Source of the DNA: Hsuehochloa calcarea
Lineage: Eukaryota; Streptophyta; Magnoliopsida; Poales; Poaceae
Direction of reading: 5' to 3'
NCBI GenBank assembly: GCA_036346395.1
Contig: CM070604.1
Span: forward strand, 45,411,662 to 45,475,661
Length of the DNA: 64,000 nucleotides
Positions 33,640 through 47,700 of this stretch are shown one piece after another (within the stretch, counting starts at the first letter, position 1; each line of letters begins with the position of its first letter). Both the position numbers and the translations under genes were made by a program. The notes under the pieces were generated by a model, which was given only the letters and a program-made list of their open reading frames with translations, was not told the origin of the DNA and ran no database searches.

Positions 33640-36131
33640 GTTTGGCATGGCTGCAGCTTTTCTAACTCCGACACATTTTATAAGAAACTCTATCTCTCGT
33701 GTGAAATCCCCAAGCACGTCCATAACCGCGGACACAACTATCGAATAGTTTTATACTCTGTAGAGATTGTACAGCTTGACCCACAAGACAACGACTTCTC
33801 TAGTCTGTTTGGCATCTGTCGATACCACTGCTCACTATCATAGGTAAGCAGTCTAAAGCACGTGACAAAGCCTTTACAAAGCTCCTTCTTAATCCAGTTC
33901 TGCCCGCTAAGGTTTCAACACTGAATGTCTAACCGACCAGACAGGGGCCCCCTCTTACGCCATTGTGAGTATGTCCCCATAACTCACGCTTTCAAGACAG
34001 ATCCGAAATTAAGACATTGCTAATTAATTAGCCAGGTTCCGCCCATACTGGACATGTGGTTGTACGGTTAAGACCCAGTTCAATGGCGCACAAGATTAAG
34101 TCCTTAACAAGTTACTCAGGCGATCTTTCCACAAACCCACAACGTGTTAAATCCACACCCTCAATCCACCATCCACTCGCCTGAGCGAAAACCATTTTGT
34201 TTAACTAAACCAATGACATCCCCTGTCATGGAACAAAAATTTAACAACAGTGGCTAACAACCACGATTCCATATATCATTAAATCAATATTAATAATTAT
34301 AACACATGTGATAATGAACCCATCGTAACTAAGCTTGACTAAGCATTAACACGATACCCATGTTGGTGATACAAATATGTCCAACTAAAGTTATCCATGC
34401 TAGGGAGACAAATGATTCATGGCATTCAATTAATCAAAGGAGGCATAACGACAATAGGTAATAACTAATCCCAAAACAATTTATATAAAGATAGTATGCA
34501 ATTGTATAAAACAATATACCTTTGAAATCATAGGTTCAATATGATAAAAAAAAAACTACGGCTTTCCTTGGAATAGATCCTGGTATTGGTCTAGATCTTG
34601 TTGCACTCCACCTTGCGCAAAATTGCCCAAAGCATCAACGTCTACTCGCAAATAAAGAAATAAACCAAATAAATACAAAGCAGAGATAAAACCAACTCTA
34701 AAAATTAAATAAAAAACTTTGATAAATATAGCTCAAATTTAGATGAGTTTAGAAATTTGGATGTGCTCAATCGAAGTTCGGATGTAAAAGATATGAGCTT
34801 TGAAAGTTTGAAATTACATAAAATAATGAAAACCATAATTTCATGAATTTACTGAATTACTTTTCTAAAGGAAAAAAGATTTATGATGTCAGCTGATGTC
34901 AACAGAGAATTTCAGTCGAAAGAAAAAGAAATTGAAATCTACTGACATGTGGGACCCACTAGTCATTGAGACGGCCCACAGTGAACTAAGTTCACCGAGC
35001 CAGGGTTTAGGGTTTGGATCTGGACTGCCGCGTAAACACTGACGTGCCGATGACTTAGCGACACGCAAGCAACACGTGGGCGAAAATAGATGACGCGGCG
35101 CATCGTGGCAAGACCACGGTGGCTCAACGGTGGCTGCGCTGCAGCGAACATGGATCCGACGACTGGAGGCTCTCCTGTGAGGATGGAGCGGCGCCCTAGG
35201 CAGAGGAGGTGACGAGGATCTTGATGATGTGGTCAAAAGGCACCAGCGTTGACCACAGAGGCGGCGGTGACAAGAAGAGCGACGGAGCGGCTCGGTTGAA
35301 CGGTGGCGAGGCTATGCGAGGCTCCTTCGGCGAAGACCACATGCACACACTGAAGAACATGGTCTGACGATCTCAATGCTGGTGATGACGAGGATGATGG
35401 CTCACCGATGGCGGCGCAAGACGGCGGAGAAGGTTGCTGCGGCACGGAGATTCTAGGGCACGATTTGACAAAGAGGCGACACAATCCGAGAGGCAGCCCT
35501 AGGATTTTGGAGGAGAGGGGTGGCCCGGAGACTTCAACACGATCGGGGCCTCTAAATAGGGCCGGAGGAGGCGAGTCCGCGAAGAACGCGGCGTGGCGAC
35601 GAAGAACTCGAACACATACACTAGAGTCCCTGGTGAAGACGATGCTGACCAGGCCAAATGAGTCAACCGGTCGGCGGTGCGGCTCGAGAGGAAACGCGTA
35701 ACAAACGGTGGCGCAGCGACCGACAGGTGGGGCCACACCCTCGCGCGCGGAGAGAGGAAAAGAGTAGGCCGCGCGGGAAAGGGCCGGAAGCGGAAGAAAT
35801 GGGCCACACAGCTCTGTGCCGGACTGGAATAGGAAATGGGTTTCGGCCCAAACACTGTTCTGGGATTTTTAATAGGTTTTTCTTTTTAGAAAATGCTGAA
35901 AATCCAAATAGCAATTAGAATATAGCACATGACCTCACAAAAATTCTAGAAAATTCTAGAAAATATATCCAAGCACATAGAACAAAATAAAATAATTTTG
36001 ACAATAGTTGATGTTGAGATTATTCATATTAAATTATTTTTATCTCTAAAAATTCCAATTAAGCTTTAATTTTAGCAAAAAAATTCAAATGGTTATTTTT
36101 AAAAAGAACTTCAAATTTTTGGGATGTTACA
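33640..36131 (-). mobile_element. Long gypsy-type LTR (family X, copy A)
   Basis: On the minus strand it starts TGTAACATCCC at 36131. It then matches the LTRs at 47819-49768 and 53395-55435 in the same order: AT-rich head, GC-rich middle with spurious ORFs (34889-35740), then a TCTACTCGCAAATAAAG block. The far end near 33640 is cut off before the expected CCGACA terminus. No internal coding region is attached. Confidence 0.7.
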
Positions 36132-36651
36132 TTGGTCGGAGGAGGAGGGAGAGGGAGCTGGTCGAGGTTGAAGAAGGAGGGAGACGGTCGTGCGGAGGCG
36201 GTCGACAGAGGCGCGGGTGGATAGCGGCGGGCGATGGAAGAGGAGGGAAAGGGAGGCGGCCGGGGCCAAAAGAGGAGTCTAACAACCCAAATTTGAGTTC
36301 TTGAAATTTTCTTGAAATTTACGATATTTCATAAACTTTTGTTGAATTTTGTGAAATTATAAAGACTAGGTTGCATTTCAAAAGCTAAATCAAAATCATT
36401 GCTCTAATATATAATTATAAACATCTACAAGTAAATTGGAATTAATAAAAATTTATAAGAAAAAACAAGTGCCAAAACATCCCTGAATTTGAATGTCCGA
36501 TTGAAATTCAATACTGAAATTTTCAAAATAAATATCAATCTCTTCTACTTCTGAATTGAAATTCAAACTCTCAAACTCAAACCCTTTCCCAATCTCAAAA
36601 CCAATTTACTGTTTTTCCTTTCTCTTTCTCTCCTTCTCCAACTCAGGCCGA

Positions 36652-36873
36652 TAGCCTCTTGCCAACCCAACTCCCTCACCCCTCGCCCGTGGCCCACTTC
36701 CTTCTTCCCCTGACCGCACGCATGTGAGGCCCGGCAGCATTTCTCTTCCACGCTGGCCAACGTAGCCTCTTGCCAACCCAACTCCCTCACCCCCCGCCCA
36801 TGGCCCACTTCCTTCTTCCCCTGACCGCACGCGCGTGAGGCCCAGCAGCATTTCTCTTCCACGCTGCCCAACG
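36652..36873. repeat. 111-bp tandem duplication
   Basis: Two near-identical 111-bp units (36652-36762 and 36763-36873), each beginning TAGCCTCTTGCC and ending in CACGCTG(G/C)CCAACG, with only a few substitutions. It lies inside the family Y LTR. Confidence 0.92.
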
Positions 36874-39800
36874 ACCCATCCGACCTAGTAGCGCACACAT
36901 GTCCTCCCCTTCGTATCCTTTTCCTCTTGCATGGCCCAGTCGACCAGCCCACACGCAAGCACTGGCCCAGCCAAGCGCCAGCTCTCCTCGTGCTCGGCCT
37001 CACTACCACGCAGGGCCGGGACCATGCATCAGTCGTGCTCCTATTCATCTTCTTTGCCCGGCTATCTCTTCCTTGTTCTGTCCCCCCTCTCTCCTACGCG
37101 TGCACATGTGGCCGTCGCGGCATACTCAAGTGTTACACCGTGAGGAAGTCACGTTGCCGCGAGCCGATCATATCATTGCGCCAGACTGTGCTATACTCCA
37201 TGCCCTAACCGCACTTGCTTCTTGAAAGAACTCGCGTCCTAGATGTCGCTTCTCCGCGAGAACTCGTCGCCTTCATCCCCTTTTAAAAAGAGTGAGCGTG
37301 TCATCCTCTTCACCTCATCCTCCTCTTTGTTTTCCTCTCGTTTTCCCTCCTTCTTGCCCGTTCTAGCTCCTGGAATCCCGCGGCACTATGCCTTCTTCCA
37401 CAGGTCCGATCGTCCTCACCGCGGCCAACTCAGTAGGTCTCTCTCCAATTCATTTGAATCAAAATATATTCCGCACCCCCTCGTCTTTTTCCCCCGCTCA
37501 CCCTTAGACCTCCTCCTAAGAACACTACTACGCTGCCTTCTTACTCCTCTATGGCTTCCACGCCATCAACGACACTGCCACCTCTCCGGTATGTTTCGGT
37601 CCTCTCCGATCGCGCTTTTGTCATCTCCGTGATCCCCTGACACTTATGCACGGCTTATTTTCAACCATCCATCACCGAGGAGGGCTGCCACCATGAGCTC
37701 TGTTGCCGCTGCCGCTGCCGCTCGTCGCCCGGTTGCCACCGTGCATCTCCACCACCGTGGTTAGCACCGGTGAGATCCATGAAGCTCTCAGAGTCCCTTG
37801 GGCCACTTATTGTTGCCCCTCACCTCCATTCATGCCTTGCCACCATGCTAGTGCAAGCGCCATCACATTTCTTCGCACCGTCGGTATCCCTAGGTCCCTA
37901 TTCTCGTTGCTCTACCACCACACGCACTCCCTATAGCCCCTATTGTGACCATAAATCCTCTCTAGTATCTCCTTTGCCCTACTCCCCGCTCGACAACCCC
38001 CCTGCCCCCAACCATCACGTTGCCGTCACATACCACCTCCTACCATGTCGACGCCACCTATTGCATTGCCTTGGCTCCCGCAATCCGTTTTGCTAGTCAA
38101 TTTAGGTCACCGCTGCTCGCCGGGTCGGAGCCATGAAGAACATAGGAGTTTCAAGGAGCTGCTCTACTGCGGGAAGGAGGAAGAAGAAGAAGACGCAATC
38201 ATCGCTGACACGTGAGTCCAGGTGATTAGGATGAACAAAGTTTAGTTAGCGTTAAGTGTTAGGTAATGTCAATATGACATGTTGGCCCAACATCATTTAG
38301 TTAGTGTTTGAGTCTATGACATGTGGACCCCGCCATTTAGAAACCATTAGTTAGACTCAGTCCGTAGACCCACAGCCACTGACCAGTGGCCCCCTGCCCG
38401 TGAGCCCACTGTGTGGACCTAGTCCAATGGACCATGGCCCCACGTGTGAGACACACATCCCTTTTCCTTAAGAAACTTGATTCAAAAAAATAAAAACCCC
38501 AGTGGTCAGTCTCAAAGATTTTCTTAAATAAAACAAATTAAAAATAAAAGAAATTTCATGTGGGACCCACATGTAAAAAAATTCATAATTTCAGAAATTT
38601 CTCTCGGGTCAAACTTTGGAGAGCTCATTCTCCCTCATTTTAAATCAAAATCGAATATTTTTTGTTTCTAAATTCATTTAGAATCAAGATCTTTCCAACG
38701 ATACCAAAGTAATCATTTTTGGAGTTTAATTTAATTTAATTTTAATTTATTTGTGTTATGGGTTTTTATTTGAAGTTGTCATTTTCGCGTTAAATAGATT
38801 CAAACATCATCGAAGTCATCATCACTACTTCAAGCCAAGACCAAGACCCATCCATATTTGAGCAAGCTAAATCCTTATCGTTGATCATATTGCACCTACT
38901 TTTCAAATGCAATGTATTTTGATTCGAAATATTACTTCCATGCTTATTATTATTTATGAAATGTTATGTTAAATGTTGATACTTAGCTATGCCAAAGTTT
39001 GATTATCATTAAGAATCCATTCCTTGCTTGTTGATACCTCTATCCCCTGTCACCCTAAGGATAATTATTACAAGAGTAAAATACTCGTTGCTTAAATGAA
39101 CATGACTATTTGTTGTGTTTAGATACCGTTAGTAATCGAACATGAATAGGACACAAATATTGCTACAACGAGAATTTGAATACTTTTGAACTGTAGTGTG
39201 GTGACATAGGTTACCACTAGAAATAGGAAAATGTATTTATAAATAGTTGAGATTTGGGCGACTGATGATGATTGAGATTGGTGCTCTGTGCACGTAGTGA
39301 ATTGGTGGATTGTTTCGTCTGAGTCGATTAAGGACCAAATCACGTGTTCTATTCACACCTACTAAGCTGTACAACCACAAGTCTAGTATGGGATAGACCT
39401 GGCCAATTACTTTATTTAGCCTTGGCATGAACACATGCTATTCTGGTTACTATGCATTGAAGAAGGGTCGTAGACTCCCTAACAACGGTGGACCACATAT
39501 TGAAAATATCCAAACGATAGGGCATTTTGGGGGTGTACCAACGATAGGACAATGTCCTAGTGTTGAGGGCATACCTCGCCGGAGCAGATCTAGTGTCGAG
39601 TCTAGGTATTGGAAACAACCTTGTTATGATCATCTCCGTCGCACGCCCAAAGAAGCGTGTCATGGCCGGCATTATGAGATTGATCTTATTTTGTAGGTAA
39701 AGTTGTACAACCTCTGCATAGTATTTTAAAACTATTTAAATTGTCGTGCCCCTGGTCATGGGCAAATGTGAAGTTCGCTGCCGCTGGTTAGTTTTGTTAA

Positions 39801-40243
39801 CTTAAAATTATGAACTAAAATCTATTGGGAACGGTGACATGCTGGTAAGGTGTGGTTTCCCGGTTTTGAAATATGCGGGTAGAGCATGGTGGTTGGGATT
39901 TGCGACATGCGAGTAGTGCATGGTCATTAAGGACAGAACATGCGAGAGAAAGCATAGTCGCTGGAAATTTTGAGACATATTGGATAGAACTGTGACATTC
40001 TAATTTAAGCATGGTTGCTAGGGACGTGATCATGTGGGTAAACATGGTCGAGATAATGATTGATCATACAAAATAACCTTTGGTTTTAAAGTTAAACATG
40101 CTAAGTCATAGGTTTGGAAAATAACTGTAGTATTTGAGTAAATTTGTTTTGTGATAAAATAAACATACAATCCTCCTTTGGTAAGCCTTGCATCTATATA
40201 ATTGCATTTGCGATGTGGGCTTGCGGAGTACCTTTATACTCAT

Positions 40244-40333
40244 GATTGCTCATATATGTGGATTCAGTAACTGAAGATGTCAACCAGAGATTGCTCATAT
40301 ATGTGGATTCAGTAACTGAAGATGTCAACTAGA
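40244..40333. repeat. 45-bp tandem duplication
   Basis: Two 45-bp units starting GATTGCTCATATATGTGG, differing by about one base, near the end of the family Y LTR. Confidence 0.93.
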
Positions 40334-40562
40334 GAACAGATACCCCCTTCCCGTCAGTAGATGAATATGATGCCAAGTACTAGGTCGTCTACCCTAGTCG
40401 ATTGCTTGTGGGCATATCCTGATGGTCACCATGATTATTTATCTTTTCCGCTGCAAGTCTTCATTTGTATTTGGCCTTTCCGGCCGATGGTATCAGACTT
40501 TGACCTTGTAGTACATTTACCTTAATTATTACCTACAGTCAGTATGACTCTGATACCACCTC

Positions 40563-41740
40563 TGTCGGAACCCAAATTTGCAAATCTAGACCATCTATGT
40601 ATAATGCACTAGTCTAGGATCACGCTAGTGCACACAATGTCAACATATATGAATATCATTCTACGCAATACGAATATAAGAATAAATGACTAATTTGATT
40701 AATAAATAATAGTTGTGATATTATGGTCAAGTTTACATTTATTAAGCCATGCAGAGTTGGCACTAAATAAATAGACAACAACATAATGGAAACAACTCCA
40801 GCGAAAACACATCGACTTGTCACAGGCAACCGACTGTGATGAAGATCTAGCGATCACCCGCCTCGTTAAAATCCACCTCAAAAGCAAGTGAAGACTCCTC
40901 CACTTCAGCTCAATGATTGTAGCAAGAATGAGTACTCAACAAGTTATACCACATAATGTGATTATAGATGATGACTTATTTCAAAGAAAATGGCTTATAT
41001 GGTTATTTTGCATAAAAAAGCAACAGTTGTGGTTGAATATGAATAGTAGATTAGAAACACGGTTGAGAACAAATAGTAATAATAATTTAATAAGCATTTT
41101 CGCAATGCTCACCAAGCCTAACCAATTTCTTTCACACAACCATATGAGTTAATTCACACAGTTATCCCTCCCAACTATTTTATAAAAATCTACCCCTCGT
41201 GTGAAATCCCCAAGCATATCCATGACCGCGGACGCGACTATCTGAATAGATTGATTAATACTCTACATAGGTTTATGCACGTTACCCATAAGATATAACC
41301 AGTCTAGCGAGCACCAATTATAACGAAACCTTTCAGAAGTTTCATCTCAACAATTGACTCTCCCGATGTGCATACTGTCAACCGCAACCTCACTCGTTGG
41401 TCCGACGCACACTGTTGGACCTAGAAGCGGCGAACTATCGATAAATGTGACCTACAGAGTAGTTCACACATCCACCCATCACTGAGCGTTTAACCTACTA
41501 CCTGAGTAGTCAATGTCAAAACTCCACAACTTACTAAGTTAGGTCTGTCCTATACCAGGCATGTGGTCGTACAGTTGTCGCTCAATTCATTGGTACACAA
41601 AGTTAAGTCCTTAATTGACCAAGGCGAGGCTGTCAAATTCTAACTAGGTAACCGCATTTCCATTTCCCAATCACTTAGTTATTTGATTTTGAAACTCGTC
41701 TAAAATACTAGTTTGACCTAAGTGGTCACTCTCTAGCACT
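40563..41740 (-). mobile_element. 3' part of a split gypsy LTR (family X, copy B)
   Basis: On the minus strand it ends GGTTCCGACA at 40563, followed after 4 bp by a primer site TGGTATCAGAGT (40547-40558). Its last 150 bp match the end of the LTR at 53395-55435 (GTTGACATTGTGTGCACTAG; GTGATCCTAGACTAGTGCA). The 5' part of the same LTR resumes at 47819-49768. Confidence 0.72.
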
Positions 41741-41746
41741 TAAGTG

Positions 41747-44700
41747 AGTTTCGCCATTTGAGCCAAATTTATTCACATAAATAGATCTGTAATGGTATTA
41801 ATGACTCATACATAAAATTGGATGCTCTAAATTTCATCATATGCTCAATTTGGCTCATTTGAAGAAGTTTCATCAAAATATATTTCATTTGCGAAAACAA
41901 AAGTGTAATACCCCGGATTCGGATCGGGTAATTACAAAAGCAGCTGGGGAGGGAAAAGGCAAACAAGAACTGAAATTTCCTGAATCGGCGGGGGGTTTTC
42001 AGCGATCTTTCGACAACCTGGGCCTGGGCCGCAGCCCAGGAAGGGCCCATGAGAGGGGCCAGCCAGGGGGGGTTCCTCCCCCCAAACCCTAGCCTCTCCC
42101 CTCTTTCTCCCCACTCCCCTCCCCAAGCCGCCACCCCCTCCTCCCCCTCTCCAACCGGCCGCCACCCTCCTCCCTGTCGTGCGCCAGATTTGTTCGTCAG
42201 ATTTGGGTAAGTTCCGTACGTTTTCTGATCTTCCAACCTCTTAGAAACTTTTATCCATTGATCTTAGCTTTCTTTAGGCGCTGAGATCATCTGATTTGGA
42301 GTTACGGTTTAGGAGATATGGTAGTTTTACCGCGACTGTCCAAGACAGCTGACGTGTTTTGGCCGATTTTCTTGTAGGGTCATTATGAATTACTTAGAGG
42401 CCGAATCTCGGGTTTTCGTCTCCTAGAGTTTTATTCCTGGTTTCGTTAGCTTTCTTTTGGCACTGAGATCACGAGATTCCACCCTGTGTTTTAGGAGTTA
42501 TGAATTTTTAACCGCACACTACTCTGTCTGTCAGAGATTTTGGAGACTGTTGGTTGCTCCTCCGTTTTGTTCTAGTTAGACCCAGATCCAGGGCGGCCAC
42601 CCAAATAGGTTTTTGAAGATAATTTCGCCATGATTCCGATTGATAAAGATCATCTCCATAGGATCAGTATACTGAAAGTTACATGCTTTTCTTTACGATT
42701 GTTCTGGAATCTGGACAGGTTTCTGTCGGTGTCTTCTTGGGCAGTTTAGTCCTCTGTTTTGGCCGAATCAGAGGATACCGCCAACTAAAGTTTCGTAGAC
42801 TGGTTCGTTAGAATTAGCTGAGCACTAGTTTCAGATCTTTAGGAGTTACAGATATTTAATTGTGAATTTTCTCGTACAACCGCCAGTAGAGCAGTAATCC
42901 GGCCTTTTGGGTGAAGTTGTCAAATTGAACCCATGGTTGTGTGGGATGGTTAGAGGGTATGGTAGAGCACATGTAGATATGTCGTACCTTGTTATCCTTA
43001 TTCTGTGTAAATGCTTGTGTAGGCGGTGAGGCGGTGGGTGGAAGGACACCTTCATTGCTTCCTTGTACGTCGCAGCATGGAAGGCAAGTACCTTATCTTA
43101 TCATAGTGAAGGTTGATAGAAATGTGTGGATGAGTTGCTAGATTGGCTATTCATGTTTGTATGCTTGTATTATTCTTCATTATAATGTGATAAGATTTCG
43201 TTGCATGACTTTCATTTTGTCCATGCATTTGATTCCTGCCGTCCACGGGAGTGGAAACTTAAAAGTCCCATCAGTTCCAATATGGGCATATGAGACCCGC
43301 CATTCCAATGCGGGCAACGTTGACCACCATTCTAATGTGGCAACTTCGGACACCCATATGAAACGTTCTTCATACAGTGATTGTGTCCCCGTACTTTGTT
43401 AAGTACGGGCTTAAGTGAACACCGACGGGTGTATCACTCGTTATACCGGTATATGCAGTTGAGATGTCTATTTTCATTCCATGCATGCATTCATACTATG
43501 CCTTTTCACAAATTCGTGGGAGATATGTTCTACTGTCTTGATTATTACTCTGTTCCTATGTACCCTGTGAGTTTGATGTTGTGCTTGCTGAGTTTCGACT
43601 CACCCTTGCTTTCCTGTGTTTATTTTTAGATGAACCATGATGATATTGTTGCTAGCGGGAGGGCGTAGTCCAAGCACGATTCACACATCTCATTAATTCA
43701 CTTATTCATTAAGATATTTTGCTAAATTATTTGGTTATAAGATGAACTGTAATAAGTATCACCTCAAGTTTACATCAGATCTTCCATGTTTAATTCCTTG
43801 GTTACATTCTGTTGATGAACGGTTAATTACTTCTCGTTACTTTGTCTTGACTATTTAATTTTGGTCCAAATTGAATATTATTTCCGCAAATGAATTGTAT
43901 GATGAGTCTTTAGGTAGCATCTTGGCTTCCGAATAGCCAGGGTGTTACCAAAAGCCTAATTAATGAAAACTATGTTATTAGATACTCTTTAGTCTCTTCA
44001 ATGAATAATGATCCTGAATGATAGTTATTTGAGTGCAAAACTCAGGATCATTTGCATATTTCTCAATTCCAAGTTCTATCCCTGAATTTCAAGAAAAATC
44101 GAAACTACCGGTGGCTTAACAAAGGTACGACCGCTTTGCGGTACTACCGGACATTGAAATGCGGTACTTCCGCATCTCGATACTACCACCATTTGCACGT
44201 TGGTACTACCAATTTCTCTGACAAGACGGCCATGTCATTCTATTTAATTTTAAACCTACTTTGGCTGCTTCCTTTGGTCAAGTTGATCATTGTTATATTC
44301 GCTAGCCACCATCAAGTACTTTCTTGACTCCATATGCCATTTTGATTGTATTGTGATATTTTTATCATATAAATGGTATTCTTTTTAAAAGTGGTAGCTT
44401 CTCTTGATCATCTTGACCTCGGCGTGGGATTCATCCTTTCACATGATATCATCTTATTCCTTCAAAGTGGTTTCTAATTTCATTACTTACTGATCGTACT
44501 TCTTTTGACCAAGTTCAAGTAATCTTCGTGTATGAGTGGATTCTCTCTTTCCCTCTTCTCTTCGAATGCTTTCTTTGAGGATATTTGTGACAGAAGTTCA
44601 AGCTCTTACAACTTCAAGTCTAATCGACGTGTGTTTTCTACAAGAGATGTTTAAAGACTATCCTTCAAGTGTGATTCATATGTAGATATTTTTTTGTGCT

Positions 44701-47700
44701 TAATGTCAAAGAGAAAGAACTTGGTTACAAATAATAGTCAAAGAGAAAGAGTTTTGGATGGATATATCTCAAAGAGATGACAAAGGAGGAGATGACAAGA
44801 TGGAAGAGAATCATTTGTATGTCAAATGAGAAGAAAAGAATGCCAAGGGGAACTTTTGTGTAAGGGAGAGTTTTTCTCTTTGTGAAAGACTTATTAAATT
44901 TTTTGGGCTTACTTAAAAAGGGATAAAGTATTAGTATTGGAAAAACTATTTTTTCTATTTTTCAAAAATAATTTATGGATATTGTGAATGCATATTTTTC
45001 ATTCTCATCTGCTTCATTTGGTATTTTTGTAGTGAGATTGTCAATGATATGCAAGTTTAGCCTCAAATGCTCTTTTGTCAAAAGTCAAAATCGTGCTTCA
45101 AAGGCTCAAATTTATGAAAAATAGATAAAAATACTTAAATAAGTATTTCAAATGTTTTCCAATGCATTTGAATTAAAAATTCCTATTTTAGAAAATAAAT
45201 ATCAAATTTGGCCTCAAAATGATCTTGTATGATCTTGTTTTTGATTTAAATGACACATCTCCTTAACTCAAAATCTATTGAGTTTTTGAAAAAGTTGTCA
45301 ATACCAAACTCATAGGGTTGGTCATTTCAAACATTTCTCTAGTTCAAAGTTTTTATAAAAGACCAATTGTTGAAAATTTATATTCATTTGAAATTCACCG
45401 AAAAAACTAGTTTTGACCCAAAATGACATATTCTTGTATATAGTGAGTTTCGCTATTCGAGCTGGATTTATTTGTGTATCTTGGATTAAAATAGTATTTC
45501 TAACTCATACAAAGCAAGAAAGTGAAAACCTCCATGAAATCCAAATTAGTTTGCATTTTCGAACCTTTAATGCAAAACCACTCTCTTTGTGTGCCTACAA
45601 AGCGTATTTTACCATATCTTTTGAAAGAAAAAAAATTCAAAAATTATTTTTGGAAAATATTTTAAATATTCCAAATCTAGATTCTGAAAAGTTTCAAAGA
45701 ATTTGGACTTCAAATGAAAATGTTTTGACTTTTCCCCTCGTGGAACAAAAATCATGCCTTAAAGCTCATTTTGGCATATCTTTTGAATGGAGACTCCTTT
45801 TGTTAAAATTAATCTTGGAAAAGTTTCTTAGAAGTCCAAAGTTTGTTTCTGCCAAATGTAAAAGAATTTAGACTTAATTTGAAAATATTTTGACTTTTTC
45901 TCTTTTTGATCAACATGCTGAAAATTCAGACTTTTGCATGTTTTGAGAAGATTTATGATTTTTGTATCTCCAAATTCGTTAATAATTTAAGGAATATAGT
46001 TTATCTTCTATGCCAAAAAATTTCAGATTTATTGGATCTATTTTAACCAGCTTTTCTGCTATGTTTCGAAGCTCAGATGAAATGTCAAAATCCGAAAACC
46101 TAAAATTTTAAGTTTTCTAAAACTTTGTGATTTTCATATATTCAAAATGGTTGATATTTGGTTGAGCCTCCAAAAATGAAAAGTGTGTTTTTTTTTGTAA
46201 TGATAGCTCCATGATTTATCTTAGATTTTTCGGATCTTATTTCCACATATCTTTTGAGCTCAACATGATTTCAAATGCATATATCCATTTGGATTTTGAG
46301 AAAATGAGCATCATATCTTCATGAAAATGTTTATTGGGAATACTTAAAGAGTGAGCTTATTTGAATATGTTCTAAATATCATTTCCTCTATTTAAACTCC
46401 AATATAGTCTCATTTCGAGTTATTTTGCTCTTTTTGGCCATAAAAGTGGAGTGTGTGACTTTTCTTGAAAATAAAACCTTACTTCAAAAGGGGAAGAATA
46501 TTTCTATTATCAAATAAAATGAATTCAATTGTCAAACTCATTTTTTCTAAACCTCTATGTTGGCTTAGATTTATTTTATATTTTTGGTGTTTAATGCCAA
46601 AAGGGGGAGAATGTTTATATGATCAATATATTTCCATTTGGATTCTCTCTTATGTTTTCACATTATTTCATGCATGTCTTGAGGAGGAGCATCTCATTCA
46701 TTCATACACATAGCTTCCTATATGCATCATGCGCATAAGCTTGCCATTCTCATATGCATAATGTTTGAATCTTTTAATTGCTTAGTGGCATGCATGGATA
46801 TAGTTCAAATAGATTAAATTTTTATCTTATGATGATTTATATCCAAATGTTGTTATTGATAAAGGATTTGTCATCAATCACCAAAAAAGGGGAGATCGAA
46901 GAATCTAGACTCGACATTATGAGTTAATGGAGTATTTTGGTGATTAATGATAAATCTATATGTGAGACTAACACTTTTATTGATATACCTATTGTGTAGT
47001 CATATTTGGATAAAAAGGTGAAAATCATGGAGGTATGCACTTGACATCATATTCTTATATATTGTTGCATTCCCCGGATCCAAAATATAGGTTGAACTCT
47101 ACTAAAGGTCTAACTTGAATATGTGCATATGTTTTTATTACACATTTGTGTATGCATATGTTTAGGGGGAGTTCACTCTATATTTTGTGGTTTCATTAGT
47201 ATTGATCTATATTTCTTTATCCACATATATTGGAGATCTCTACTCTGAAACATATCCTTTGAGTATATAAAACTTGTGTAGTTCATATATACTCATATCA
47301 CTTTATATTCATATATTTGCAATTGTGTTTATGAGACTAATGTGTGTGCCAAGTTGTTTTAAAGGCTTAGTCCTGGATTATGGAAGACAACATGGAGATG
47401 GCAATGCAAAGACAATAGAGGGATTATAACTAGTAGCTTGATAGCATGTTCTTGTGCAAAATGGATCAATCTAGGATCATGCATGCATCTAGTTTTTGGT
47501 TTGAATGCCAACCATGTTTTTCTCAGAAAAATCGGTAATACCGATGTTTTGTTGGCGGTACTACCACTCTGCGGTATGACCGGAGTACTTCTGACGGAAC
47601 TACCACAAATTGCTGTCATGTCTTTGAATGATTGCTATCATTATCAATCGTGTATGTTGTTGATGCACTTAGTAAAGACTAGTTGATTTGGGCTTTAATT

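Larger units (their letters stand above)
36280..40487 (+). mobile_element. Very long gypsy-type LTR (family Y)
   Basis: It starts CTAACAACCCAAATTTGAG near 36280 and ends just before a primer site TGGTATCAGACT at 40488-40499, the layout of a 5' LTR. At about 4.2 kb it is long for an LTR. It holds GC-rich Pro/Ser ORFs on both strands (36560-38100) and AT-rich flanks, with no protein domain. It includes two tandem duplications (36652-36873 and 40244-40333). Element start and unity of the block are inferred. Confidence 0.5.

Noticed and set aside
34889..35740. Overlapping GC-rich ORFs on both strands
   Set aside because: They fall in the GC-rich middle of a family X LTR; the equivalent regions of the other two copies have non-homologous frames.
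44110..44215. Repeat cluster considered as a CRISPR-like array
   Set aside because: Units are degenerate, unevenly spaced and in a plant nuclear context; no spacer-repeat structure.
45413..45871. 152-codon AT-rich ORF (Phe/Leu/Lys-rich)
   Set aside because: Low-complexity AT-rich sequence in an unclassified repeat block; no start context or family resemblance.
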